Shown: positions 46,245 to 55,204 of the stretch, piece after piece | How positions within the stretch are numbered: position 1 is the first letter of the stretch | Layout of the letters: every line of letters begins with the position of its first letter | Origin: Rhodococcus qingshengii JCM 15477 | GTDB lineage: Bacteria; Actinomycetota; Actinomycetes; Mycobacteriales; Mycobacteriaceae | Direction: 5' to 3' | Assembly (NCBI RefSeq): GCF_023221595.1 | Contig: NZ_CP096563.1 | Span: forward strand, 4,893,001-4,957,000 | DNA length: 64,000 nucleotides | Made by a program: the position numbers and the translations under genes | The notes under the pieces: model-generated | Database searches by the model: none | What the model was told of the DNA's origin: nothing | Seen by the model: only the letters and a program-made list of their open reading frames with translations

Positions 46245-47186
46245 GTGCGAGAGCTTCGAGTGATCGGACTTGAACCCGATGGATCGCACGTGGTGTGCGC
46301 AGATGCTGAAACCGGCCAGAAATTCCGGCTTCCCGCCGATGACAAACTTCGTGCAGCTTCCCGCGGAGACGTGGCTCGACTCGGCCAGATTGAGATCGAA
46401 ATGGAAAGCCAACTCCGTCCCCGCGAAATTCAGGCGCGCATTCGTTCCGGTGCTTCCGTAGAGCAGGTCGCCGAAGAAGCGAAGATCCCCATCAGCAAGG
46501 TCGAGCGCTTTGCGTACCCCGTTCTGCTCGAGCGCTCCCGCGCCGCGGAAATGGCGCAGGGCGGACACCCGGTGCGCGACAACGGTCCGACAGTTCCCAC
46601 CCTCTCCGAAATCGTGACCCACGCATTCCGCGCCCGCGGCCACAGTATCGACGAGGCCACCTGGGATGCCTGGCGCGACGAGGACAATCAGTGGGTCGCG
46701 CAGTTGCAGTGGCAGGCCGGCCGCACCACCAACGCCGCGCACTGGCGCTACCAGCCCGACGCGCACGGCGGAACGATCGTCGCACTCGACGACGCGGCAT
46801 TCGACTTGATCGATCCCGACTTCGGTCGCCCGCTCCGCGGCCTGGTACCGGTGGTCTCGAACGAGCCGCAGCAGCTCGAACTGTCCCGATTCGACGTCGA
46901 ACCGGTGGCGGAGATCGAGCCCGAGCCCGCAGCAGTTTCCGAGCGGACAGCAGTTTCCGAGCGCACAGTAGTCCCCGAGCGGACGGTGGTGGCGGAACGG
47001 ATCGGGGCGCCCGAACCGATTGCTGTCGAGCCGGAAACCGTCGTCACCGAAGAGGTTCCCGAACCCGCACCGGATGTGACCCCGAAAACCGCTCCGCAGC
47101 AGACGCAGACCAAGGACAAGCGCGGACGGCCTGCTCTTCCCTCGTGGGACGACGTACTCCTCGGGGTCCGCAGCAGCGGTCGCTGA
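46245..47186 (+). CDS. sepH: SepH cell-division protein (DUF3071)
   Basis: 313 residues. The N-terminal domain (MRELRVIGLEPDGSHVVCADAETGQKFRLPADD) and the following helix-turn-helix-like part (RPREIQARIRSGASVEQVAEEAKIPISKVERFAYPVL) define SepH, an FtsZ-interacting protein of actinobacteria that promotes FtsZ assembly at the division site. WDAWRDEDNQWVAQLQW sits at about 140-160. The C-terminal third is acidic, rich in E/P/V and not conserved, then a basic end DKRGRPALPSWDDVLLGVRSSGR that fits the FtsZ-binding tail. Strong AAGGAGGT 4 bp before the GTG start. Confidence 0.92.
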   Translation: MRELRVIGLEPDGSHVVCADAETGQKFRLPADDKLRAASRGDVARLGQIEIEMESQLRPREIQARIRSGASVEQVAEEAKIPISKVERFAYPVLLERSRAAEMAQGGHPVRDNGPTVPTLSEIVTHAFRARGHSIDEATWDAWRDEDNQWVAQLQWQAGRTTNAAHWRYQPDAHGGTIVALDDAAFDLIDPDFGRPLRGLVPVVSNEPQQLELSRFDVEPVAEIEPEPAAVSERTAVSERTVVPERTVVAERIGAPEPIAVEPETVVTEEVPEPAPDVTPKTAPQQTQTKDKRGRPALPSWDDVLLGVRSSGR

Positions 47187-47238
47187 CCCGAAGGAAAGTA
47201 TTCTTCTTTCGAGCGAGGCTGAGGAGAGAGGGCTGCCG

Positions 47239-48024
47239 GTGGCTGCACGGGTATCGACGATCTGGTTTCTGGGCGGCGCAGACGCTCGCACCGAATTGAG
47301 CAGGTACCCACAGCCGGATCAGACCGAGGCCCTGAAAATCGCCATGTCGCTGTACCCGGACAAGGAGTTCGAGTCGCTCGGGCCTCAGCCGCTGTCGATG
47401 GCCGCGACGGTGAGCCCCGGCTACGTCTTCGTCGGCGCGTACGGTCGAGTGAGTGTCGTCTGCAGCACCGAACTCAGCACCTTCGTCCCCTCGAAACTGC
47501 CTGATTCCTGGCACCTTTCGGCAGAGGGTGGCTCGACGCTGTTGATCAGCTCCGTCCCCGAAACCGCGCAGGGTTCGTTTGCACTGTGGGAGGACGGCGA
47601 GCTACGACGCTCGTTCAGTGCCATCCCGATCGACATCGTCGAAAATCTGGGGATCCCACAGACCTGGGAACTGGAATTCTGGGCCGGCAACCATCCCCTG
47701 CGTTACCCGCCCGGGATCCTGCCTGATCCGCAGTCACTTCCGTTCCACCCGCAACAGTTCGCGGAGTCCGCCAACCTCGAGTGGCTGGGATTTCGATACA
47801 CCGGCGCGCCGCGAGAACACGAACTCGACACAACGCAGATTCTCCTGTGGGGCTTCAAGATTCACCGACCCGGCGAGGCACCCAAACCTGCACCCCCAGC
47901 CCCCGCGCCGATGCCCGAGCAGGCGCCGACAGAGGTACCCATGCCCGAAAACATGCCGCCGATCCACGACGCACCGGTGGCCAAGCCGCGCGGCCGCCTC
48001 GCTCGGTACTTCGGCTTCAAGTAG
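47239..48024 (+). CDS. DUF6928 family protein
   Basis: 261 residues, soluble. ARVSTIWFLGGADARTELSR at the start, SFALWEDGELRRSFSAIPIDIVENLG and WELEFWAGNHPLR in the middle, and LPFHPQQFAESANLEWLGFRYTG toward the end match the pattern I know from DUF6928 proteins of streptomycetes and relatives. The tail is Pro/Glu-rich and then basic. Function unknown. GTG at 47239 has GAGGAGAGAGG upstream. It lies 52 bp after sepH on the same strand. Confidence 0.75.
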   Translation: MAARVSTIWFLGGADARTELSRYPQPDQTEALKIAMSLYPDKEFESLGPQPLSMAATVSPGYVFVGAYGRVSVVCSTELSTFVPSKLPDSWHLSAEGGSTLLISSVPETAQGSFALWEDGELRRSFSAIPIDIVENLGIPQTWELEFWAGNHPLRYPPGILPDPQSLPFHPQQFAESANLEWLGFRYTGAPREHELDTTQILLWGFKIHRPGEAPKPAPPAPAPMPEQAPTEVPMPENMPPIHDAPVAKPRGRLARYFGFK

Positions 48025-48044
48025 CGCCGAGCAGCCTCACAGGT

Positions 48045-48305
48045 TCACGCGGCTATCGCTGCGATCCACCCGAGCGGTACGCCGGCTACCGCGCCGTAGA
48101 CCACCCATCGCCAGACGGGGACGGCTCGCCAGCGCCAGACGGTCGGCGCAAGTCCGCCTACCGCAATGACATTGACGACAACCGCCAGGAGCACGTTCAC
48201 GTTGCCCAGCGCGACACAGAACGCCGCGACGGCACTGGTCGAGAGCATGGCTGCGAACACCGACACCGCGATTCCGGTGAACCAGGGCGTGCGGTCCTGA
48301 GTCAC
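48045..48305 (-). CDS. DUF2537 family small membrane protein
   Basis: 86 residues, three hydrophobic helices (about 8-30, 35-52, 65-84). It matches the DUF2537 type seen next to TrmH in mycobacteria. Its GTG start shares a GTGA with the TrmH stop codon (48302-48305), so translation is coupled. Function unknown. Confidence 0.78.
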   Translation of the reverse strand: MTQDRTPWFTGIAVSVFAAMLSTSAVAAFCVALGNVNVLLAVVVNVIAVGGLAPTVWRWRAVPVWRWVVYGAVAGVPLGWIAAIAA

Positions 48306-49108
48306 CGGCCGGTCCTGACACGTTCGTAGAAGGCCATCGCCGCTGCGGTCGCGACGTTGAGCGAGTCGGTGCCGGGTGCCATCGGTATCTTGGCACGAAT
48401 GTCGGTGGCCCGCATCGCATGTTCGGTCAAACCTGGCCCCTCGGCGCCCAGCAGTAGCGCTACCTTCTCCCCGGTCATCGCTTCGGCCAAAGTGACCGCT
48501 TCCGGATTCGGAGTCAAGGAAATGAGCTGAAAACCGTTGCCACGCAGCTCATCCAAGTCGTGTGGCCACTTTGCCACATGCGCGAAGGGCACTCGCAGCA
48601 CGTGCCCCATCGACACACGGACCGACCGCCGGTACAGCGGGTCGGCACAACCCTTCCCGAACAGAACTGCATCGACACCGAGCCCCGCCGCGTTGCGGAA
48701 CATCGAGCCGAGATTCTCGTGATCGTTGACGCCTTCGAGAACCACGACGGTCTTCGCGTCCTTCAACACGTCCGAGACCGCGAGCGGTGCCGGGCGCGCT
48801 GCTGCAGCGAGGACGCCGCGGTTGAGGTGAAATCCGACGACCTCGGCCATCACTTCGGCGCTCGTACGGTAGAACGGCACGTCCACACCGTCGAGATCGT
48901 CAGCGAGCTCCAGGAGCCGTCGTTCGACGCCGAGGAGACTGATCGGCTCGAACCGCGAAGTCAGCAGTCGCTGAGTGACGAACACTCCCTCGGCGATGAC
49001 CAGTCCCTTGCCCTCCGGCAGGTCGGGGCGCCGATCCGAAGAGTTGAGATCGCGAAAGTCATCCAGCCGGGGGTCGGCGGGATCTGAGATGTCGATGACG
49101 TGAACCAC
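48302..49108 (-). CDS. TrmH/SpoU-family RNA 2'-O-methyltransferase
   Basis: 268 residues, SPOUT fold with a deep knot. The three SAM-binding motifs are VVVLEGVNDHENLGSMFRNAAGLGVDAVLFG, VALLLGAEGPGLTEHAM and IPMAPGTDSLNVATAAAMAFYE. The N-terminal L30e-like region (GLVIAEGVFVTQRLL) suggests an rRNA or tRNA target. GTG at 49108 chosen; longer frame to 49135 starts with TTG. Target nucleotide unknown. Overlaps the DUF2537 gene downstream. Confidence 0.9.
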   Translation of the reverse strand: MVHVIDISDPADPRLDDFRDLNSSDRRPDLPEGKGLVIAEGVFVTQRLLTSRFEPISLLGVERRLLELADDLDGVDVPFYRTSAEVMAEVVGFHLNRGVLAAAARPAPLAVSDVLKDAKTVVVLEGVNDHENLGSMFRNAAGLGVDAVLFGKGCADPLYRRSVRVSMGHVLRVPFAHVAKWPHDLDELRGNGFQLISLTPNPEAVTLAEAMTGEKVALLLGAEGPGLTEHAMRATDIRAKIPMAPGTDSLNVATAAAMAFYERVRTGR

Positions 49109-49156
49109 GGGTCTATCGTGCCGTACGCACCGCAAGCCCCCACCACTACTCCCGAC

Positions 49157-49747
49157 CTAGCGCAACAGCGTGACAAAATGCGCGTCGAGCACCTGGCTGA
49201 TCACCTCTGGATTGGTTCGCTCGGGATTGTCGACGCCGTGCGACGCGAGCCCGTCGGCGAGCGCATGCAATCTCATCGCCTCGATGTCGACCGAGGCACC
49301 CGGCCGTAGAAAACCCGCTCGATGCGCCGCTTCCACGAACGAACGAAAGTGCTCGAACAAGGTCCGGTCTGTCTCGTCACGCACGGCCGTCAACGCCGAA
49401 TCGGTCTGGGCGGCAGCAGCAAAGGCCTCCCAAACCTGCATTTCTTCACGCCGATCTTGGTCGAGGGGAACGAACTGATCGGTGAACTGACGGATCGCGC
49501 GGCGGATGTCGGGATCGAAGTCGATGCCGGCAATCCTTTCCTCCACCCGGACGGTCACGAGCGTCATCGCGAACAGCAAGAGTTCGGACTGCGTCGCGAA
49601 GAAGTGCCGTAGCGACCCCGTCGACATCTTCGCCTCGTCCGCGACCGCCCGGACGCTGGCGCTCGCCACACCGTCTCGACGGATCACACGCCACACGGCC
49701 TCGGCGATCTCTTCACGCCGCTCATCCGGACTGCTACGTTTCACCAC
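49157..49747 (-). CDS. TetR family transcriptional regulator (BetI-like)
   Basis: 196 residues. DNA-binding part RREEIAEAVWRVIRRDGVASASVRAVADEAKMSTGSLRHFFATQSELLLFAM, with the STGSLRHFF form typical of BetI-type members. A complete C-terminal ligand domain follows. Divergent from a small membrane protein gene; two 18-bp operator-like sites lie between. Confidence 0.88.
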   Translation of the reverse strand: MVKRSSPDERREEIAEAVWRVIRRDGVASASVRAVADEAKMSTGSLRHFFATQSELLLFAMTLVTVRVEERIAGIDFDPDIRRAIRQFTDQFVPLDQDRREEMQVWEAFAAAAQTDSALTAVRDETDRTLFEHFRSFVEAAHRAGFLRPGASVDIEAMRLHALADGLASHGVDNPERTNPEVISQVLDAHFVTLLR

Positions 49748-49756
49748 TTCACAAAA

Positions 49757-49802
49757 CTAACACAGCTGTGCTAGTTTTCGATCACTAACACAGTCGTACT
49801 AG
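49757..49802. promoter_or_regulatory. twin CTAACACAG-type operators
   Basis: Two 18-bp sites: CTAACACAGCTGTGCTAG at 49757-49774 and CTAACACAGTCGTACTAG at 49785-49802, 28 bp centre to centre. The first is nearly a perfect palindrome. They fill the gap between the TetR start (49747) and the divergent start at 49818. Confidence 0.7.
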
Positions 49803-49817
49803 AAATGAGCTGATGTC

Positions 49818-50366
49818 ATGATCGTCCACTTGATCATCGCGTGCGAAATCATGTTCTGGGTGTTCATCGCCGCAGGTCTCGCGGCCCGCTATCTACTGCG
49901 CCGCAAAACGCTGGGCGCCGCACTGCTCATCTGCGCGCCCCTGGTGGATGTCGTACTGCTCGTCGCCACAGCCCTCGATCTTCGTGGCGGTGGCGAGGCG
50001 AACTTCACCCATGGGCTTGCCGCGGCCTACATCGGATTCTCCGTCGCGTTCGGACACAGCCTCATCTCCTGGGCCGACGCCAGGTTCGCCTACCGATTCG
50101 CCGGCGGCCCGGCTCCCGTCGCACCACCCAAGTACGGGAGTGCGCGAGCACTGCGCGAATGGCGCGAGTTCGGCAAAGCCGCGATCGCCTGGGCCGTCGC
50201 GTGCGGACTTCTCGGCGCGGCCATCTTCCTCGTCGACGACCCCACCCGTACTGGAGCCCTCGACGGATGGATCAGCAAGCTGACAGTGGTACTCGCAATC
50301 TGGGGAGCAATCGCCCTGAGCTACACGGTGTTTCCCAAGCGTGAGAAGGTCACGGCGCGCGGCTAG
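49818..50366 (+). CDS. conserved membrane protein, TetR-controlled
   Basis: 182 residues with about five hydrophobic helices: roughly 3-25, 33-52, 65-85, 120-140 and 150-170. A short cytoplasmic loop RFAGGPAPVAPPKYGSARALREWREFG separates the third and fourth. No motif identifies a transport or enzymatic function. Divergent from a TetR gene with twin operators, so expression is likely induced by a ligand of that regulator. It overlaps the end of the convergent MFS gene by 17 bp. Confidence 0.75.
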   Translation: MIVHLIIACEIMFWVFIAAGLAARYLLRRKTLGAALLICAPLVDVVLLVATALDLRGGGEANFTHGLAAAYIGFSVAFGHSLISWADARFAYRFAGGPAPVAPPKYGSARALREWREFGKAAIAWAVACGLLGAAIFLVDDPTRTGALDGWISKLTVVLAIWGAIALSYTVFPKREKVTARG

Positions 50367-51681
50367 CCTCGACTGCCTGTTCGGTCGCGTCGCATACGAT
50401 CACCGGACGCAGGACGAAAACCGGCAGCCTGCCACCGTCTTCCGGTCGCGCAAGACGAAGTTTCAGCCCTTCGCTGCGTAGCAGGTACACCCCGGCCACA
50501 GTGCCCGAGACGAGCGAGATCACTCCGCCCACGATCAAGGGCGCACGTGGGTCCACGGAGTCGGCGAGCCAACCCAGCAACGGGCTTCCCAGCGGTGTGC
50601 CACCGAGGAAACTGAGCATGTAGATACCCATCACCCGCCCGCGCATCTCGGAAGGCACCGACATCTGCAGGATGTTCATCGCGGACGTCGTGAACGTCAA
50701 CGTCAGTGCGCCCGTGGGGATCAACATCAGCGCCACCAACGCGTAGGTGGGCATCAATCCCACCGCGACCTCGAACACACCGAAAGCCACGGCGGCACCG
50801 AGGAACGTCCGCAACCGCGGCGCTTCCTTCCGTCTTGCGGCGTACGCAGCGCCGGCAAGGGTGCCCACGGCGAGCGTCGTGGACAGCAATCCGTAACCGT
50901 CGGCCTCGAGACCGAACGTGTTGCGCGCCATCACCGCCAGGCTGATCGCGAAGTTCAGGCCGAAGGTCGAGACCATGAAGACCGACACCATGATCACGCG
51001 AAGGTCCTTGCGGCCCCATACATATCGGAACCCGTCGCGCACCTGCCCCTTGGTGCGCGGGGCCGGTTCCGACGGGATCAACTCCTTCTTGTTCATCAGG
51101 TAGAGCGCGATGAGCACCCCACCGAATGTCGCGACGTTGAGCAGGAACACCCACCCTGTTCCGATCAGGTTGATCAGCACACCCGAGATGGCCGGACCGA
51201 CGATGCGGGCCGTGTTGAACGTCATGGAGTTGAGCGCGATGGCGTTGGACAGGTGTTCCTTGCCCACCATTTCGATGGTGAACGATTGACGCACGGGTGC
51301 GTCGAGCGCCGAGACACAGCCGAGGGCAAAGGCAATCAGGAAGACATGCCACAACGCGACGAGCCCACCGACGTCCAGCAGGCCCAACACGAGTGCGCAT
51401 ACCGCACTCGCCCACTGCGTGAAGATCAGGATCCGACGCTTGTCGTACCGATCGGCCAGCACCCCACCCCACACCGACAAGAACAGCGTCGGGCCGAACT
51501 GCAAGGCCATGACGATGCCCACCGCCAGCGCGTTGCCGTCCGAGAGCGTCAGTACCAGCCAGTCCTGGGCGATGCGTTGCATCCACGTGCCGACCAGAGA
51601 AACGATCTGTCCGGAAGCCCAAAGGCGGTAGTTGCGGTTGTGGAGCGCGGCAAACATGCCGGAATCGGGGTCTCGGGGCAC
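50350..51681 (-). CDS. MFS transporter (EntS-like exporter)
   Basis: 443 residues with about 12 helices. Opening FAALHNRNYRLWASGQIVSLVGTWMQRIAQDWLVLTL and loop GGVLADRYDKRRILIFTQWASA are typical of the MFS_3 exporter type. VPSEMRGRVMGIYMLSFLGGTPLGSPLLGWLAD is the symmetrical loop in the second half. GTG at 51681; an ATG eight codons later is possible. A MarR gene lies 80 bp upstream on the same strand, suggesting MarR control of drug or metabolite export. Confidence 0.88.
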   Translation of the reverse strand: MPRDPDSGMFAALHNRNYRLWASGQIVSLVGTWMQRIAQDWLVLTLSDGNALAVGIVMALQFGPTLFLSVWGGVLADRYDKRRILIFTQWASAVCALVLGLLDVGGLVALWHVFLIAFALGCVSALDAPVRQSFTIEMVGKEHLSNAIALNSMTFNTARIVGPAISGVLINLIGTGWVFLLNVATFGGVLIALYLMNKKELIPSEPAPRTKGQVRDGFRYVWGRKDLRVIMVSVFMVSTFGLNFAISLAVMARNTFGLEADGYGLLSTTLAVGTLAGAAYAARRKEAPRLRTFLGAAVAFGVFEVAVGLMPTYALVALMLIPTGALTLTFTTSAMNILQMSVPSEMRGRVMGIYMLSFLGGTPLGSPLLGWLADSVDPRAPLIVGGVISLVSGTVAGVYLLRSEGLKLRLARPEDGGRLPVFVLRPVIVCDATEQAVEASRAP

Positions 51682-51761
51682 CCCACTATCTTGCCCCTCG
51701 AGTAATTCGTTTGGGCAACGACCTCTAGGTAGCGGAGCTACGCGACCTCTAACTCACGGAG

Positions 51762-52193
51762 CTACTCCGTCTTGTTGACCATCTCGGTGATGATCTCGAC
51801 GGCACCGCGCAGCGTCGCGAGTTCTTCGCCACCCAGCCCGGCCAGCTGCTCGTTCATCCACGCCTCACGCGCATGAGTTTCGTCCGCGAGCAACGCCTGC
51901 CCGGCGTCGGACAGATTCACGATGATCTGACGACCATCCGTGGGATGCGGCGAGCGCTCGACCAGACCGAGCTCGGCGAGAGAAGCAACAACGCGCGTCA
52001 TCGACGGCGGCTGCACTTTCTCACGTGCTGCGAGTACGCCAGGAGTCATCGGGCCGTACTGATCCAGGCTCGCCAAGGCGGACAGTTGCGTCAGCGATAC
52101 CTGAGCGTCGACTCTGCGGCCGCGCAGATGCCTGGTGAGACGCACTACAGCCAGGGAAAGATCGCTGGCCAGCGCACGAGTTTCGGTGGTCAC
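51762..52193 (-). CDS. MarR family transcriptional regulator
   Basis: 143 residues. Winged helix with VSLTQLSALASLDQYGPMTPGVLAAREKVQPPSMTRVVASLAELGLVERSPHPTDGRQIIVNLSDAGQ, the complete DNA-binding core and wing. The GTG start at 52193 has no ribosome site, but TATTGT lies 7 bp upstream, so the mRNA may be leaderless. It is upstream of the MFS gene and probably co-regulated with it. Position and type correspond to Rv0880 in the mycobacterial order (from memory). Confidence 0.88.
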   Translation of the reverse strand: MTTETRALASDLSLAVVRLTRHLRGRRVDAQVSLTQLSALASLDQYGPMTPGVLAAREKVQPPSMTRVVASLAELGLVERSPHPTDGRQIIVNLSDAGQALLADETHAREAWMNEQLAGLGGEELATLRGAVEIITEMVNKTE

Positions 52194-52200
52194 GCGTCAG

Positions 52201-52206
52201 ACAATA
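52201..52206 (-). promoter_or_regulatory. candidate -10 element for a leaderless marR transcript
   Basis: TATTGT on the minus strand ends 7 bp before the GTG at 52193, the spacing expected if transcription starts at the first codon. No ribosome site is present. The direct repeat TGACG flanks it and may be an operator. Confidence 0.4.
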
Positions 52207-52258
52207 CGTCAAGAGCTGGCCGGTAGCTCACGTAATCGAATACCGGTCAACCCTGATT

Positions 52259-53713
52259 TCACGTAAGGGCGTCGGTAATGGGTCCGACAGTGAAGTAGGC
52301 CACAAAAAGTGCCGCCACGATCCAGAGCAACGGGTGGATCTTCTTGATACCACCGCTGGCAGCGTGCAGGACCACCCATGAAATGAAGCCGACGCCGATG
52401 CCGTTGGCGATCGAGTAGGTGAACGGCATGACGATCATGGTCAGGAACGCCGGGAGAGCAACCGAGAACTTGGTGAAATCGATGTCTCGGACCTGCCCGA
52501 TCATCAGCGCACCGACGACGACGAGGGCAGGCGCAGCTGCCTCGATCGGCACGACGGAGTAGAGCGGCGTCAGGAACATCGCGACGAGGAAGAGCAGTCC
52601 GGTCACGACGTTTGCCAGGCCCGTGCGGGCGCCTTCGGCGATACCCGACGCGGATTCCACGAACACGGTGTTCGACGACGCCGAAGCGCCACCGCCCACG
52701 ATCGCGCCCGCGCCTTCGACGACAAGCGCGCGACCGACGTTGGGGAGGTTTCCGTCCTTGTCGGTCAGGCCGGCTTCCTTACCGAGACCCGTCATCGTGC
52801 CCATGGCGTCGAAGAAATTCGCGAGCACGAGGGTGAAGACAAGCAGGCTGGCGGCCAGAACACCGATGCGGGTGAATGCGCCGAAGATGCTGACGTCGCC
52901 GACCAGGCTCAGATCAGGCATACCACCGAGCATCTCCGGGATCGCGGGGATGCTGAGGTTCCAGCCCTTGGGGTTGGTTCCGAGCGAGGGTCCGACGTCG
53001 GCAACTGCCTCGATGATCGCGGCGAGGATCGTCGTGACGACGATGCCGATCAGCAGTCCACCACGAACCTTGCGCACTACCAGAACACCCATGAGCAGCA
53101 CACCGAAGATGAACACCACGGTCGGCCACGAAGCGATGGAGCCGTTGATTCCGAGTCCGACGGGAACCGTCGTACCGGCGGCATCGGGGATACGGCGGAC
53201 GAATCCGGCGTCGACCAGTCCGATGAAGGCGATGAACATGCCGATACCGGCCGCGATCGCGGACTTCAATGCCGAGGGAATCGCATTGAACACCGCAGTT
53301 CGGAAACCGGTGAGTGCCAACAGAACGATGATCACACCGTCGATGACCACCAGGCCCATCGCCTCGGGCCAGGTGACCTGAGGTGCGATTGTGACGGCGA
53401 GCAGGCTGTTGATGCCGAGACCCGCGGCGATGGCAAACGGATAGTTGGCAACGACACCGAAGACGATGCTCATCAGGCCGGCAACCAGAGCGGTGACCGC
53501 AGCCACCTGGTTGACCGGAAGGATGTTGCCGAGAACGTCGGTCTTCGCTGCAGCGTCGTCAGCCGAGAAACTGCCGAGGATCAGGGGGTTGAGGACCACG
53601 ATGTAGGCCATCGCCACGAAGGTGACGACACCGCCGCGAATCTCGGTCGAGATCGTCGACCCTCGTTCGCTGATCTTGAAATAGGTGTCGAGGATCTTGC
53701 CGGGTGCCGCCAT
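52259..53713 (-). CDS. NCS2 family purine permease
   Basis: 484 residues with about 12-14 helices, AzgA/PbuG-like subgroup for hypoxanthine, guanine or adenine. Motifs: FKISERGSTISTEIRGGVVTFVAMAYIVVLNPLILG, the YPFAIAAGLGINSLLA region, and FFDAMGTMTGLGKEAG followed by SSNTVFVESASGIAEGARTGLANVVTGLLF. The ATG at 53713 is chosen over a TTG/ATG-less extension up to 53758. Stand-alone gene, divergent from the DUF2530 gene. Confidence 0.92.
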   Translation of the reverse strand: MAAPGKILDTYFKISERGSTISTEIRGGVVTFVAMAYIVVLNPLILGSFSADDAAAKTDVLGNILPVNQVAAVTALVAGLMSIVFGVVANYPFAIAAGLGINSLLAVTIAPQVTWPEAMGLVVIDGVIIVLLALTGFRTAVFNAIPSALKSAIAAGIGMFIAFIGLVDAGFVRRIPDAAGTTVPVGLGINGSIASWPTVVFIFGVLLMGVLVVRKVRGGLLIGIVVTTILAAIIEAVADVGPSLGTNPKGWNLSIPAIPEMLGGMPDLSLVGDVSIFGAFTRIGVLAASLLVFTLVLANFFDAMGTMTGLGKEAGLTDKDGNLPNVGRALVVEGAGAIVGGGASASSNTVFVESASGIAEGARTGLANVVTGLLFLVAMFLTPLYSVVPIEAAAPALVVVGALMIGQVRDIDFTKFSVALPAFLTMIVMPFTYSIANGIGVGFISWVVLHAASGGIKKIHPLLWIVAALFVAYFTVGPITDALT

Positions 53714-53815
53714 GTTTGTTCTTTCCCCATCGCTGTAGGTCGCCGTGTGCCGGCGCACATGAAGCCGGTCGCACTAGGGAGAGTAGGCCACCGGGGTACG
53801 GGTAGCGTTAATTTT

Positions 53816-54073
53816 GTGACGGAGACTCGCAACACAACAGGCCTGATCGGCAAATTGTCCGCACCCGCGCCGGCACTGATCATCGGCACCGCGTTGTGGG
53901 TGATCGCCACGATCGTGGTCGCGGTGAGCGGCGATCGTTGGTCGGATGCACTCCCGATCTGTTACGCGGGTATCGGAGTCGGCTTCCTCGGCTTCGCTCT
54001 GTTCTCCATTCAACGACGCGCAGCTGTGCGCGGTGACAAGGGTGCACAGCAGGGCGCCGGTCTGGTCGACTGA
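53816..54073 (+). CDS. DUF2530 domain-containing membrane protein
   Basis: 85 residues with two hydrophobic helices (APALIIGTALWVIATIVVAVS and ICYAGIGVGFLGFALFSIQRR). It fits DUF2530, which occupies the same place in mycobacterial gene order. GTG at 53816 is used; the longer frame from 53747 lacks a ribosome site and starts inside the region upstream of the permease. Possibly leaderless because AT-rich TAGCGTTAATTTT directly precedes the start. Confidence 0.72.
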   Translation: MTETRNTTGLIGKLSAPAPALIIGTALWVIATIVVAVSGDRWSDALPICYAGIGVGFLGFALFSIQRRAAVRGDKGAQQGAGLVD

Positions 54074-54094
54074 GCAGGTCGATTCACCCTTTCA

Positions 54095-54113
54095 GCATGG
54101 TAAGCCTACCCTT
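54095..54113. promoter_or_regulatory. IdeR/DmdR-like iron box
   Basis: On the minus strand the segment reads AAGGGTAGGCTTACCATGC, sharing the core GTAGGCTTACC with the IdeR consensus TTAGGTTAGGCTTACCTAA. It lies about 50 bp upstream of the iron-type binding-protein gene. Repression by iron is inferred. Confidence 0.6.
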
Positions 54114-54163
54114 CACTCCAGTGTCGGTCTTAGCTTGTCAATGCTGAAAGGAACCACGTAGCC

Positions 54164-55204
54164 GTGAAGATCTCCCACCGAAATCGTTGGAAAAGCCGAG
54201 GACGTTGGACGAGACTGACATCCGTTGCTGTGGTCGCCCTGGTCGGCACAGCACTCGTCTCCTGCAGTTCGAACGACGACGCAGCAAGTAGTCCGTCGAG
54301 TTCCAATGGTGGCGCCTTCCCCGTCACGATCGATCACGCTTTCGGCAGCACCACGATCGATTCCGAACCACAACGGATCGTCACCGTCGGTTACAACGAC
54401 GAGCAGGCTCTGTTGGCTCTGGGCATCAAGCCCGTCGGAATGGTCAACCAGTACCCGGGCGAACCGGACGTCAACCGCACGTGGCCATGGGTCACCGGCC
54501 CTTGGGGCGGAACCGAACCGACCGTCGTCGGCAGCAATCCCGAAACCACGATCAGCGTCGAAAAGATCGCTGCGCTCGAGCCCGACCTGATCCTCGCGCT
54601 CTACTCGAGCATCGACAAAGACCTGTACAGCACACTTTCCGCGATCGCCCCGACCGTCGCGAAGGATCCGGCCTACGGCGACTACGCAACTCCGTGGCAG
54701 ATCACGACGAAGACCGCAGCGAAGGCAGTGGGTCGCGAAGCCGACGGCGAGAAGTTGGTCGCCGATATCGACAGGCAGTTCGCCGACGCCAGAAGCGCTC
54801 ACCCGGAATTTGCAGACCAGACCGCGGTGATCATCAGCGTCGACGCGCCCCCGGAGTTCTACGCCTTCTCCTCCGAGGACGCCCGCGGACGGGTTCTCGG
54901 CAGTCTCGGATTCAAACCTGCTCCCGCGGTCGAGGCCTTGATGAACGGTGAGTTCTACGCGCCGATCTCCACCGAACGACTGGATCTTCTCGACGTGGAC
55001 CGTCTCGTTGTCATCGGCAATCCCGATGCCGCACAGGCGGTCCGAAACAACCCTGGCTTCCAGCAACTCGACGTGGTCAAGGACAATCGCGTCGTCTACG
55101 TCAACGACGATCAGGCTCCGCAGGTCGGTGCGGCCTTGACCGCAAGCTCGGCACTGAGCTTGCCGTGGGCCACGAGCCAACTACTCGCCGAGCTCACGAA
55201 GTAA
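54164..55204 (+). CDS. iron-siderophore ABC transporter substrate-binding lipoprotein
   Basis: 346 residues. Signal with lipobox ALVSC (lipidated Cys near 34). TroA/FecB-like fold: FPVTIDHAFGSTTIDSEPQRIVTVGYNDEQALLALGIKPVGMV, ISVEKIAALEPDLILAL and VVYVNDDQAPQ near the end. Binds a ferric siderophore or haem-type ligand outside the membrane. No permease or ATPase genes are adjacent. An IdeR-like box lies upstream. GTG start at 54164. It overlaps the end of the PAP2 gene by 11 bp. Confidence 0.88.
   Translation: MKISHRNRWKSRGRWTRLTSVAVVALVGTALVSCSSNDDAASSPSSSNGGAFPVTIDHAFGSTTIDSEPQRIVTVGYNDEQALLALGIKPVGMVNQYPGEPDVNRTWPWVTGPWGGTEPTVVGSNPETTISVEKIAALEPDLILALYSSIDKDLYSTLSAIAPTVAKDPAYGDYATPWQITTKTAAKAVGREADGEKLVADIDRQFADARSAHPEFADQTAVIISVDAPPEFYAFSSEDARGRVLGSLGFKPAPAVEALMNGEFYAPISTERLDLLDVDRLVVIGNPDAAQAVRNNPGFQQLDVVKDNRVVYVNDDQAPQVGAALTASSALSLPWATSQLLAELTK

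Noticed and set aside
51721..51775. Short repeated segments GACCTCTA and GGAGCTAC between marR and the MFS gene
   Set aside because: The copies are imperfect and very short; part of the second lies in the end of the marR gene. No clear hairpin with terminator features could be supported.
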